From Cryptomeria japonica (lineage: Eukaryota > Streptophyta > Pinopsida > Cupressales > Cupressaceae): a stretch of DNA of 64,000 nt. This document shows, piece after piece, positions 1 through 10,076 of this stretch. The first letter of the stretch is position 1. Every line of letters starts with the position of its first letter. A program made the translations under genes and the position numbers. The stretch is from positions 501,728,442 through 501,792,441 of the forward strand of contig NC_081410.1 in assembly GCF_030272615.1 (NCBI RefSeq), written 5' to 3'. The notes below the pieces were generated by a model. The model was not told where the DNA came from and searched no databases. It was given only the letters and a program-made list of their open reading frames with translations.

Positions 1-881
1 GAGAAAGGTGCTTGAGTTGTTGTTTGTGATGAAGAGGCATAATGCTACCTAAATCACATCAACACAGGAGGAGAAGGATGTATAGGTCACCGGTTTGCTG
101 TGTGGATGCAGAACAATAGGACTCCCATTGGATGAAGATGTACTCACCATGAGAATAGATGATTGACAATGAATGTGCTCACACCGGATCTACCAGTGAA
201 TCAAAAGGATACCTCAAGTGCATGAAATCAGGGATATGTACTGGACCAACAGAGAAGGCATTTTGAGTTGCTAGTGCAGATGAGAAGTGATGGGTTTATC
301 ACCGTGACAAACTAACTAAGATGATGTCCGATCTGATGGTGAAGAAGGAAAAGTGGAGTAGTTGCTGATAGAGTATGCAACCTGTATGCAGATTCCTTAG
401 ATATAATTAGTTGAAGATTGATGACATGGTGTCATCAGGATGGCTACTGGTGAGCATGAGAACTGTTAAGGAAGCAAAGAGGACAAGTGATGTGCTCCTA
501 CCTAATGAGAATGTGCATGCTACGGATAGTCATGTCTAGTGACCGGTTAATATGTTCCACTAATAGATTATCAAAGTGCAGACATGAAGGGTAACTGGTA
601 AAGTGTGAGATACCGACAGGGTTAGTAAACTGACAAAAAGGAAGGACTGGTTGAGTGATTGTCAGTGACCAAGTCTAGCTGACACAAAGATCTTTGCTGA
701 AGTGGATATTGACATGGATGGCACATGGAGTTGAAGTGGTAAGATCACAGAGGTCGGTGAAGTGCCGTGTAGGGATAGGTGTTTCTACAATTTTGCATTT
801 AATATGGAGCCCATGATTTGTTGATCGGATTAGAAGAGTGCGGATTGAGGAAGAGTGAATGACAAAGAAAGATTAGGAAGT
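1..881 (+). other. Non-coding internal 3' part of an LTR element
   Basis: I find no convincing reading frame or protein motif here. The stretch is purine-rich and directly precedes an LTR that starts at 882, so it is best read as the non-coding 3' internal region of that element. The purine run just before 882 could be its PPT. The element's 5' part lies outside the window. Confidence 0.4.
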
Positions 882-2052
882 TGTTGGCACCTGAATCAAA
901 GCAAGGAAATCAGATTGTAGGAGGACCTTGAGAAGGAAATAATTGAGATATTTATTGCATTTTGACAGATGTAGGTCAATATACAAGACCACATTTGTTA
1001 AGTTTAGAAAACTTGTATTGGAAGGAACAATAATGGTGGGATTGATTGATGAGTTACAGTTCATCAATCTAGGTGATCAGATTGGATAAGATCTGGTAGG
1101 ATTTAGTTTGTCTCGAGGTTGATGAGAAAATCCTAATCGTCTAAAATTTGAATTGTCTTTTGGTCGAAAAACTAGGTTATAAATATACAAGCCAAAATAG
1201 TTGAATGGTGTTGCTGAATGAGAGAGTGTTGTTGCATGTGAGAATAAATTAGTCGAGTGCTCATCAAGAAGAAGAAGAAGAGACTGAGTGTAAGGGAGAA
1301 TCGGGTTGAAGTTTTCAACCGAAAATAGAGGTACATAACTGATAGTGACCATACCTATAGAGAAGAAGTGCAGAAGACTGCAGAGAAGGAAGACATAGAA
1401 CCGACAGAGTGTAGTTTCAGTGGAGAGCAATAGTGTAGAAAAGAGAAGAGAGAACTAGTAAAGTGCAGAACCAACAAAGAGAAGAACCAAAAGAGAAGGA
1501 TAAGAGGCTAAACTGGCAAATGTGAAATAGAGAGTAAGGATGCAATAGTGTGAGGGTTAGCAGAGAACCGATAGTGAACTGGATAGAAGATCCAATAGAG
1601 AGATTTCCAGAAGTATTACAAAACCCATTTGTAACAAGGCTATTAACTTGTAAATGATTATGTTTTGTAATCGCTGAGTTGGAGCTTGGTGCAGGGGTTG
1701 TAGCTCCTTGGGTTGGTACCCTAAAGTCAGGGGTTGGTGCTCCTTGGGTTGGTGCTCCTTGGGCTAATGCCCTAAACATTGTAATCAGAGATTCATTGTG
1801 AGGTTGGATTGGAGCAGTAGTCTCCAGCAGCATTTCTCACAGAGGTTTTTCCCATCTTGGGTTCTCCTTGTATATACTGGTGTTATGTGATGTCACTTTT
1901 ATGTGTGAGTGCATTTGTGTTTGTCTCCCATCTAACTGGTAAGTCTGCATTCAGTTAGATCTGTTAACCGGTATACTCACATAGGATAGTTAAAGGGAAA
2001 AGTTTGAGAACCACTGATTCACCTCCCTCTCAGTGGTACATTGTGTCTAACA
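882..2052 (+). repeat. LTR (3' LTR of a Copia-type element)
   Basis: It starts TGTTGGCACC after a purine-rich tract and ends GTCTAACA. Near the end it carries the two motifs shared by most LTRs in this window: a GGTTTTTCCC..TTGGGTT block (about 1838-1862) and GATTCACCTCCCTCTCAGTGG (about 2018-2038). Directly after it comes the zinc-knuckle region of another element (N1), so this element was inserted into N1. The 5' LTR and left TSD are outside the window. A second LTR copy is not visible, so the exact start is inferred. Confidence 0.6.
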
Positions 2053-2058
2053 ATGAAT

Positions 2059-2470
2059 AATGTGAAAAATGGTCCTACCTTTACTAGTCAGTGTTTCATA
2101 TGTAATAATTTTGGTCACAAGTCTAATATGTGCAGATTAGTAATGAATAACTTTCAAAACAAGAGATTCTATTCTTGTGGGATGTTTGGACATATATCTA
2201 ACTAGTGCAAGATGAGACCAAATTAAATGAAGTTTTGACCTATGCAAAATGTTGTTTATCGTGCATGCAATAAAACTAGTCACATTGCAAAATATTGCAT
2301 AACCAAAAATGTGAACAAGAGTGCTCCTATATAAGAGAACAAATCCGATGAGAAAGGAAAGGAAAAGGTAGAGGAGATGAGAGACAAGCATGAGAAGATG
2401 TGGGTCAAAAAAGATGAATCCAAGGCAGATAATGGATCTGCACCCAAATCCAGTGCAGGATCTTCATCTG
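2059..2470 (+). pseudogene. N1 ORF1 remnant: gag-like zinc-knuckle region
   Basis: The frame reads as three CCHC knuckles of the retroviral nucleocapsid type (CX2CX4HX4C). The first, at 2092-2133 (C-x-x-C-N-N-F-G-H-x4-C), is intact. The second has a Tyr for its first Cys and a stop, and the third is partly lost. A lysine/glutamate-rich stretch (GKEKVEEM) follows, matching the same position in the N2 ORF1 (GKEKVEEV). The 5' part of the gene is missing because the LTR at 882-2052 abuts it. Knuckles of this kind bind the element RNA during packaging. Several stop codons make it a pseudogene. Confidence 0.7.
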
Positions 2471-2879
2471 GTAACTAGGGATTTTGGCCTTAGGGGAAAA
2501 TTTTAATGCAAATTCTAAGAACCCCCTCTTCAAAGATCTAAAATTGATTCTAGAAGGTTGCAAAAGGCTTAAATCATATATGCAGAGGTTATCGGGAAGA
2601 TTTAGTGAAGTTTTTATGCTTTGGTAAGCGACTCCATGAAAAATCAAGGTAACTGGTTGCAACATTTATTACAATGGAGAATTAGGTTTTGAAGGTTTAA
2701 AAGGCATGCCAAGGCTTTATTTATCACAATGTGATCCAGACAAAGTGTAGAGTAGTAGAGTGAAGTAATTTGGCAATCCATAGTGATTACAACAATCCTA
2801 AAGCAAATTTATATTCTTGATTGCAAATTGAGGTATTTATCTATTTCAAGCTATCGGTTTTGAAAAACCTAAGTTCTCA

Positions 2880-4223
2880 ATGGCATCCGTATCTGGAATT
2901 GCTACTCCACTAATTGTGGAAATCAAGGATAGAGCTCAATCCGTTTTCAAGAATCATCCTTTCAAATCAGTCGAGATCCAGAAGGAGCATTTTCCTCTGT
3001 ACCCTATGATGTTCTTCATAATGTGGACATCAGGACGTTTATCCACTATGATTTGGATGAACTCGATAGCGCTGACATGTTGAACCTATACAACAATCAT
3101 CTGACAGATAAATTAGGGAATCTCAAGCTAGAATATCAACATTTTTAGGTCAAGAGATTTTGTCAATGCATACACTTTTTGACATTTGATGAGAAAGAAT
3201 GGATCTGGTACATACTCTATAGGATTCATGATCAATTTATGTGGTTGGGTAAGCCTTACAAGTTCACTAAGCAAGCGATCCAGGTCATGACTTGTCTGAG
3301 CGCATCCAGTGAAGTCCCTAGCTTAAGGAAAATATCAAATAACACTATGATTCCCACCACTGGTTCTCAATTTGATAATAGAGCTATGGCAATCAATGAC
3401 AATTTGGAGCATGACATCAAGTTTGCATCAATGGAGGTTGGATATAAAGTATACCAGTCAAGCAGATAAAACTCTATCTCTGGTACAACAATATACTCTT
3501 CCTATCTAATGCCAAAGGAAGATAAGAGGTATGATTTATGTACGGTTCTCTTTAATGAGTTATTGAGCAATTTGAAGAAAATCAAACAAGATAAGAAGCA
3601 CATCTTTAATTTTGGCACCCTTATTATTTGTTTGGCTCTATATTTCATGAATGAAATCCCTGGTGTTCAAGGAAAGGTCCAATGGGCCTATGACAAGCTA
3701 GTTGCTATGCAAATCAAGGAAGGGATTATGGGGATTGGTGATGGGACAATGAGGATATCCATTATTTAAAAAAATTTCAAGACACAATGAAGAGTAGAGA
3801 AAGAATCCCAAAAGAGAAAGTGGAGAAGTTTGAGAAAAAAATTTGCTTCATGGTTGATAAAGAGAAATGTCCAATGGAAGCTGTTGAGTGAAGGGCTGTG
3901 TGGATTCTTCCAATGGGTTACAAAGTTGATGCTGCTACTCTTGATGCCTATGCTCAACATATGTTGAGTCAGTCAGTTGATAAGAAAGAAGGAAGATTTG
4001 ACACCTTCAAGTAAAAGGACGTAGAGTTATGCAAGCAGTTCTTAGCACCTGCAAGGAAGAGGAAAGTATCCAAGATGGCTGAGGAAGTGACAGTACAAAT
4101 GGTATTTACTTGAGAGGCAGTGAAGCAAGCAAGGGAGAAACATGCTCAAGTGGAGGCCAAGGAGGGACCCAAGAAGCCTAAGATTGAGCCATTTCCTTCT
4201 AAACCCAAGCTAGAAGAGACCAA
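2880..4223 (+). pseudogene. N1 ORF2, first part (unrecognised retroelement protein)
   Basis: It starts ATGGCATCC like the N2 ORF2 (which also begins M-A-S). It then runs parallel to it block by block: a W-L..TK.A..VMT.L segment (about 3240-3310), an N-D..FASM.VGYK segment (about 3390-3450), and NELLSNLKKIKQDKKxxFNFG (about 3555-3625). By eye the similarity to N2 is roughly 35-45% in these blocks. Frameshifts near 2990 and 3765 and in-frame stops break it, and N2 interrupts it after 4223. I do not recognise a known domain. Its value is that it shows the N2 protein is a conserved component of a family and not a chance frame. Confidence 0.65.
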
Positions 4224-5027
4224 TGTTAGGATTCCCATAGATACTGAGAGGGGGGGGTGAATCAGTATCTAACCGGTATATAGATTTTCTTAACTTAAAA
4301 CATGTAGAGCATATTAATACTATGTACCAGTAAACAAAAAGTAATGCAATAAACAGAGATACAAACAACCACATGAACAACACACCATAACACAAGGATT
4401 TAATGAGGAAACCCAGTGTGGGAAAAACCTCGGTGGGATTTGTGACCCACAATATTCACTTATTGGCCAATAAGAGAATATTACTACTACAAGAGGGGCC
4501 TACACATGCAGGAAGACCAATTGCCTAGAGCTCACTACTCAAATACAAAATAGGAAGTCTCACTGACTTACAAAATGGATTATATAAATCCAGTGTCTTT
4601 TACTACTTCAAAGTAGCATCTATAATGCCAGATCTAGTACTGGTTTCTGCTCTGCTTCTTACATAAACCCTTAACCTATAATTCACATAATAGGTCTGCC
4701 TTATTTCGCCTAATTACATTCTTCTTCCTTACACAAAATGTTCTAGAATGATCTCTCTTATATAAGAGTCATTTTACAACTTGCCAAGTCGGCTTACAAT
4801 AATTTTACAAATAATAAACAAAATATATTACAACAAATATCCTGTCAGCCTCTGTGCCTGTATGCTACCTTTCACTGCCAGTGCCGGTGATCTGAGTGCC
4901 AGTGTAGAGTTTGATCTTGCTAGTGCTGGTGGAATGCCTTGCTAGTGTCATAGGATTGTAAGGTTGCCATCAATGACAAAACCTTCAATCACCTACAATG
5001 TCTCATTGGAGTGTGCATATGCCAACA
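4224..5027 (-). repeat. N2 3' LTR
   Basis: On the minus strand it starts TGTTGGCATATGCAC right after the PPT and ends ATCCTAACA against the TSD ACCAA. It carries the window's shared LTR motifs on the minus strand: GATTCACCCCCCCTCTCAGT (about 4246-4266) and the TTTTTCCCACACTGGGTTTCC block (about 4408-4432). Length is 804 bp. Confidence 0.8.
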
Positions 5028-5054
5028 ATTTCCCCCTTTGGCATTGATGGCAAC
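5028..5054 (-). promoter_or_regulatory. N2 polypurine tract and conserved upstream sequence
   Basis: The minus strand reads GTTGCCATCAATGCCAAAGG then GGGAAAT, immediately before the LTR. The AAAGGGGG core would prime plus-strand cDNA. The same sequence precedes the 3' LTR of N1 (12221-12247) and Copia A (30058-30084). A second copy of the motif lies about 155 bp upstream, at 5184-5210. Confidence 0.75.
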
Positions 5055-5246
5055 ACTCATGAGAAAATTTCAAAAGTGTATCCAAAACTTGTAATCCAAA
5101 AATTGTGTCCAAAAATGTATACCAAAAATATATGAGCTCCCTTGAGCAGATAAGTCTTTTGTAGATTATTTTCTCATACTACTACTCCCCCTTTGGCATC
5201 AATGACAAAGGTTGTCAAAGTGTCAATAGAGTTGTAGTTTTCTGTC

Positions 5247-8200
5247 TTAACCTTGTAACTGGGTGGTTACAATTTGAAAAAGATCCGCCAAAACCAAATT
5301 TATGCTTTCCATAAACTTCTTATTGTCTTTTATTGCTGCCTCTATTCTTTGAACTGTATCGGTGAGGTGCTGCATATGCTCTGTCGGTGTTTTCCGTCCT
5401 TGTACTATTGCCTCAGATATTTCCTTCCTCAAGGATGCTAGATTCCTCAAGGATGCTAGATAGTCTAGTCGTGGACTTAGTCTTAGTCTCAGATTTTTAG
5501 CCTTGTTTATTATTCTCTCTTTTTCTCTCTCTAGCTTCAATAATTCTTCCTCAAAACTAGTTATCTTTTGCTCAAAAACTGATAATGTATCAGGTGAATT
5601 AACAAAATTGTCAGCAAGTTTATTTATTTCTTCTTGTACCTTGCTCATTTTCTTATCTATGTCAACTATTAAAAAGTTTGTCTTGCAAGTATCTTTGTAT
5701 AGAGTTTTAAATTCCTTCAATGAGTTGCATAGTTCCAGTAGAAATGTGTCAAATTTCCTAGTACACTTCTTTATTTGATCCTTAAATAATTTTTGTTTTT
5801 CAATTTCCAACCTATCTTTGAATGCCTGTTCCTTTATTTGTTCAACTGTCACTATGTTGTCAGTAATATACTTCGACAAAGTGTCAAGATGACTCAAAGA
5901 ATCCTTAATATCTATGTTGCATTTTGGAGCTATCATCTTGAAAACTGGGATTGTGTCATCTATAGCTTTATAAGCTTGTGAACTACAAGCAGTTATTTTC
6001 TTCAAAGAATCTAAAAGAACTTCAGTTACATTGGTTTATTTATAGCCTGTTGAGGAGGAACCAACATTTTGAATTCCACCGATGGAGGAAGTAACCATGC
6101 TTGTAGTGACCTCTGGTAGGTCAGCCTGTGTTTCCATTTCCTTAAGCAAGGGTTTTTGTTTCTCTCTTGTTGCCGGTGGCATTGTTTCCACATGAACTTA
6201 TTCCTATTCCAAAGCCTGTTGCTCTGCTTGTCTCTCTGTCTATTGATCTATTCCAGTCTTTGTTGGAGTCTTTGTCTATTTCCCTATGCTATCATCTTCA
6301 AATTTTCCTTTAGTGTTATCAATGTTGTCAGTTGCCGGTGGCTCACTAGCCATGTCATTACCAGTTGTGTCCTTGTCTATCACAATGTTGACTTTTTGAG
6401 TATCAACATCCACTGTGTAGAGTACCTCAAGATTAGGATTAGTATCCTCTTATGATACATCTATACTCTCATCTGCCGATTGGTCTTCTTTTGTTGTTAC
6501 CGGTGGAGTAATCAGAGGCGGTGGGGATAAGTTATCTTTTATTTTGATACTAGGAGGTCCACCAAACTTTTCTTTACCCTTATCTTTGTCCTTTTGATAG
6601 ACTTTGATAGGCTTGGGGTTCCTGTACTTTTCTTGCTTTTCCTTCTCCACAAGGAATATATCCCATCCATTTTCTGTTTCTTCTGTTACTTCATTTACTC
6701 TTCCTACCATTAGTGCAATATGCCGGTGTGCAATAGAGAATACTGACCGGTTGGCCTTTGCAATTAGATCATCTATTTCTTTTGGAGAGTTGACTGGGTA
6801 GACAACAAGTAATTTTTCAATTTTGATTTTCTTGTCAAGTTCTACAACAGATTGTCTTCTTGCTTCCAGTCTCTTGAATAATTCATCTGGTAGTTCATCT
6901 ACAACTTGCATCAAAAACTTCTTATAGATATCCAGGTGTAAAATGACACTGTTTTCAACTTGCTCTTTCTCATCTGCTGGTAGTGTATCATATAATTTTT
7001 CTATGTTCTTGAGATTTCCTTCTTCTATGATTTCATCCAATAGTTTGTCAATCGAAGGAATATTCTATTGAGTCCTTTTCTTCTTAGGTGTTAGCTTTTT
7101 CTTTGGGGTTGTCTTCTTTACCAGAGACCTCACTGCCTATTGTTTTTGTCTAGTTCTTCTAGGTGAGGGTGTGGATACCGGTGAAGGTTGTCTTTTCCTT
7201 ACAACTCTTTTAAATTTAACCCGCTTGTCACTTTCTGAAGAAGTTGCTACTGGTGATAGGTGAGTTTCTGGTTGTTGTGCCTGTAACCCATCTTCAGTGA
7301 TACCGGTTTGTTTTAGTACATCTTCTTTTATAGCCTTAGCCTACCTTAAACCTCTTCTCACAGTTGCTTCTACTTTCTTTACTCTCTTCTTAGATTGAAT
7401 TTGGCTTTCAATGGTCTCAACACTACCAAATACCTCTTCCTTAGGTTCATTTGGTGCTTCCAAAAGGGCTTTAGCATATGTTTCAATGATGTGGTCATCA
7501 GTCTCATAGCCCATTTTAGTAACCCAAATTGTTCTTTGGATAACTGCTTCCATCCAGATCTCATCCTTTTTAATCACAAAACTTATATCATCCTTGTATT
7601 TGTTAACAATTTCTTGTGACAGTCTGATTCTTTTGTTCATTCTGGCCTTTAGTGCTTGAAAATGCTCATCAATATTCTTTTGTTTGCTTTCACCCATGTT
7701 GTTGAACAAGTCTGATAACTGTTTCCCTACCAGTATGTCAAATCCAAGGTTCTTGATACCTATACCAGACACCTATTTGGTTATGTGTAGCATTAAGCAT
7801 ACAAGTAAAATACCAAATCTAAAAGTTCCTTTCTTATCCTTCTTGATCTTCCCTAAATTGTCAATCAATTCATTCTTTAGCCATTCACATACATCAATTT
7901 TCACATTCTCTTTTACCATATCATGTGCACTTTTTATGCATAAACTAGAAACCGGGTTAAGTCTGTTTGTATGAGTTGCTTTGTATCCTAAAATCATGCT
8001 AACAAATCTCACATTTATGTCGGTTACATCATTAACCCTTAGAGACCTTCTGTCGGATGTTGCACCAGTTAAGTTCATTACTAGGTCATTTGAGACCTTC
8101 TTTGTTTTGTCTGGTCTATTATCGGTGGAAGGTAACCCTGTTACAACTTTCACAGCTTCCTTGGTAATTTTGTGAATTGAATCTAGCCAGAAAAATTCAC

Positions 8201-8561
8201 CATGTACCCTGCTCAATACTATCCTAATAACTTCCTTCGGAAAGTCTGGAATGCAGAGGATCTCAGTGAATCCTAGGGTTTCAACAATTTTGTGTTCAGG
8301 TTTTACTTTACCAGAATCATCACAGATAACAAATTTGTACATGTTCTTGATTTCTTCATCTCCTAATTCTTCTATATGACAATGGATATAAATTCTAGGG
8401 TCTTCTGCAAAAACAACTCCTTTGGGAATTTGGGAAAAATCACCTACATTGTCATCCTTTTTAGCTATCTCAGGAACTAGTTGAAATACGGACCTAGGGC
8501 ATTTGATTACCTCGACTACAGTAGGGTTTGCTATGAATTCAGGTACAAAGGAGGATGCCAT
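5247..8561 (-). pseudogene. N2 ORF2: 1,104-codon unrecognised protein with 10 nonsense codons
   Basis: One frame runs from ATG (8561) to TAA (5247) without a frameshift. Internal stops are seven TAG (low ends 7773, 7341, 7137, 7065, 6276, 6240, 6204) and three TAA (6450, 6198, 6036). Residues 1-262 hold a globular-looking block with FFWL (123-126) and ITKEAVKVVTGLP (132-144). A basic Pro/Lys-rich linker follows (about 440-500), then an acidic helical block from about 508 (DEIIEEGNLKNIEKLYDTLP). The C-terminal quarter (853-1104) is strongly helical and coiled-coil-like. None of protease, RT or integrase is present. The protein occupies the place where pol would sit, after a gag-like ORF1 and a 305-nt spacer. 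A diverged homologue in N1 has the same block order. I do not recognise the family; the VTGLP segment only superficially recalls plant mobile domain proteins. Confidence 0.75.
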
Positions 8562-8866
8562 GATTATAAATACCTTTTTCTGCCTTAGGAAGGATTGATT
8601 GCTGATGTGCTTTGCTTGTTTGCTCGAAATGCCTTAGCTCTAGAGATTTCATGCCCTTTGAATGTTTGAATGCTCGGTGAAGTAAAATGGAGCCAAAATC
8701 ATGAATTTATAATGTCAATTTGTCATCTACCATATTTAATGCTTGCCGGTTAAGTAATCACTTAACATATTTGTCGATATAGAAGTAAAATTTTCAACTT
8801 CTTACCATCAACCGAGGGAATAATAGCATATGTCTCATTGATTGCCAAACCCTCAAAGAAATTTCT

Positions 8867-10059
8867 TCAATTTAATGAAGAGACTCCTGTCGGTGGAGTG
8901 CTACTCTGTTCTGCCAGCGGAGTGTTGCTTGGTTCTACCGGTGGAGGAGTATTCCTATCCACATTCAGTTCTAATTTCCAGATCCATTGTTTTGAGAATT
9001 CCTGCTTAACTTCTTCAACTTTTTCTTTACCTTTCAAACTATAACCTTTGTTGTCTACCGGTGGTGCCTTACTTCTGCAGAATTTTGCAATATGTCCAAT
9101 CTTGTTACAAGCATAACAAGTCACATTATTTTTCTGAATAGCCTTTCCATAACCTATGCCGGTTTGTGTTCTGCATTGATTAGATAAGTGTCCAAATCTT
9201 CCACAAACATAACATCTCACATTCATTCTGCAATTCTCAGAGTTATGACCAACTTTGTTGCATTTTGAACATTGACCGGTGGGGGTGTTGATATTCTGAT
9301 AATTTCTAGATCTACATTGATTTTCTCTATGACCATACTTATTACAGTTAAAGCCTTTTCCATTAAATTTGTAAGCAGTAGGTTGTCTTACCGGTTTGCT
9401 ATGATCCTGTGTGTTTGTAGTACCGGAGCTTTTACCAACTTCAAAGCCAATTCCACAAGTGTTACTTTTAGGTTTTTGATTCTTCAGCAAGTTACCAAGT
9501 TCTTCTGAGCTTTTCTTGAATTTTTCTTTGTGTTGATTTGCAGTATCTAGTTCTCTTTCTAAGACTTCTTTCTACCTCATTAGTTCATTGGAGTCATTCT
9601 GAGTGTGTATCAGATCTGTTTTCAACAAATCATTTTCATAGCCGAGTCTTGTGTTTTCATTTGCAACATCACTTAGTCTTCTAGTCAGATCTTCTTCATT
9701 CTGCTTTCTATCTTCAATTTCTTTACAAAACTCATAGTCATATCTTGCATCTCATTCTTTGTTGTCATGTTCTCTTGCTTCATCTTGTTTATCATATCAT
9801 TAAGAGTTTCTTTTTCATCATTCTCATTTTGCATCTTTTCACAAAGTTATCTTCTCTTGTTTCTTGAAATACTAAGATTTTCTTCAAGTGCTTGAATAAT
9901 ATCCTGAGCAGCCTTTAGATCATCTTCAAGTTTGATATTTTTCAATTTTTCTGCATCATAGTCTGAGAGAGCTCCTTCAAGTTGCTTCATCAAGTTTTCC
10001 ATCTCTACCGGTGTCAAGATCTTCCTCAAGCTGTTAGGCTTCTGAAAATAGAGGACCAA
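8867..10059 (-). pseudogene. N2 ORF1: gag-like coiled coil plus zinc knuckles
   Basis: The frame opens right after the PBS; the first ATG is about 20 codons in (V-E-M-E-N-L-M-K). The first half, to about 9490, is rich in Glu/Lys/Leu/Asn and reads as a long coiled coil, with one frameshift near 9735 and a few stops. The second half (9490-8867) holds four knuckle-like motifs: FNCNKYGHRENQC (first Cys replaced by Phe), then intact CSKCNKVGHNSENC, CYVCGRFGHLSNQC and CYACNKIGHIAKFC. A KGKEKVEEVKQ tail follows. Unlike Copia A and C, I see no UBN2-type gag domain before the knuckles. Its likely role is RNA binding and particle assembly, possibly alongside a helper Gag. Confidence 0.7.
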
Positions 10060-10071
10060 GCTCTGATACCA
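10058..10071 (-). promoter_or_regulatory. N2 primer binding site (initiator tRNA-Met)
   Basis: The minus strand reads TGGTATCAGAGCTT. The first 12 bases complement the 3' CCA end of initiator tRNA-Met, as in Copia A (20675-20686) and D (18928-18939). Here the PBS is the terminal sequence of the insertion: the TSD ACCAA follows directly at 10072-10076, with no 5' LTR between. Confidence 0.85.
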
Positions 10072-10076
10072 ACCAA

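Larger units (their letters stand above)
4224..10071 (-). mobile_element. N2: pol-less Copia-like element with a 3' LTR only, starting at its PBS
   Basis: TSD ACCAA flanks it at 4219-4223 and 10072-10076. In transcript order (minus strand): PBS at 10071-10058, ORF1 (about 10059-8867), a 305-nt spacer, ORF2 (8561-5247), duplicated PPT motif (5210-5184 and 5054-5028), 3' LTR (5027-4224). There is no 5' LTR: the TSD touches the first base of the PBS. No protease, RT, RNase H or integrase is encoded. Copia A in the same window carries near-matching sequence after its PBS and around its PPT, so trans-mobilisation is likely. Confidence 0.8.

Noticed and set aside
5247-8561. Programmed TAG readthrough joining the N2 ORF2 pieces
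   Set aside because: Seven TAG and three TAA codons are scattered along one frame, and the N1 copy lacks a consistent stop at any of them; ordinary decay is simpler.
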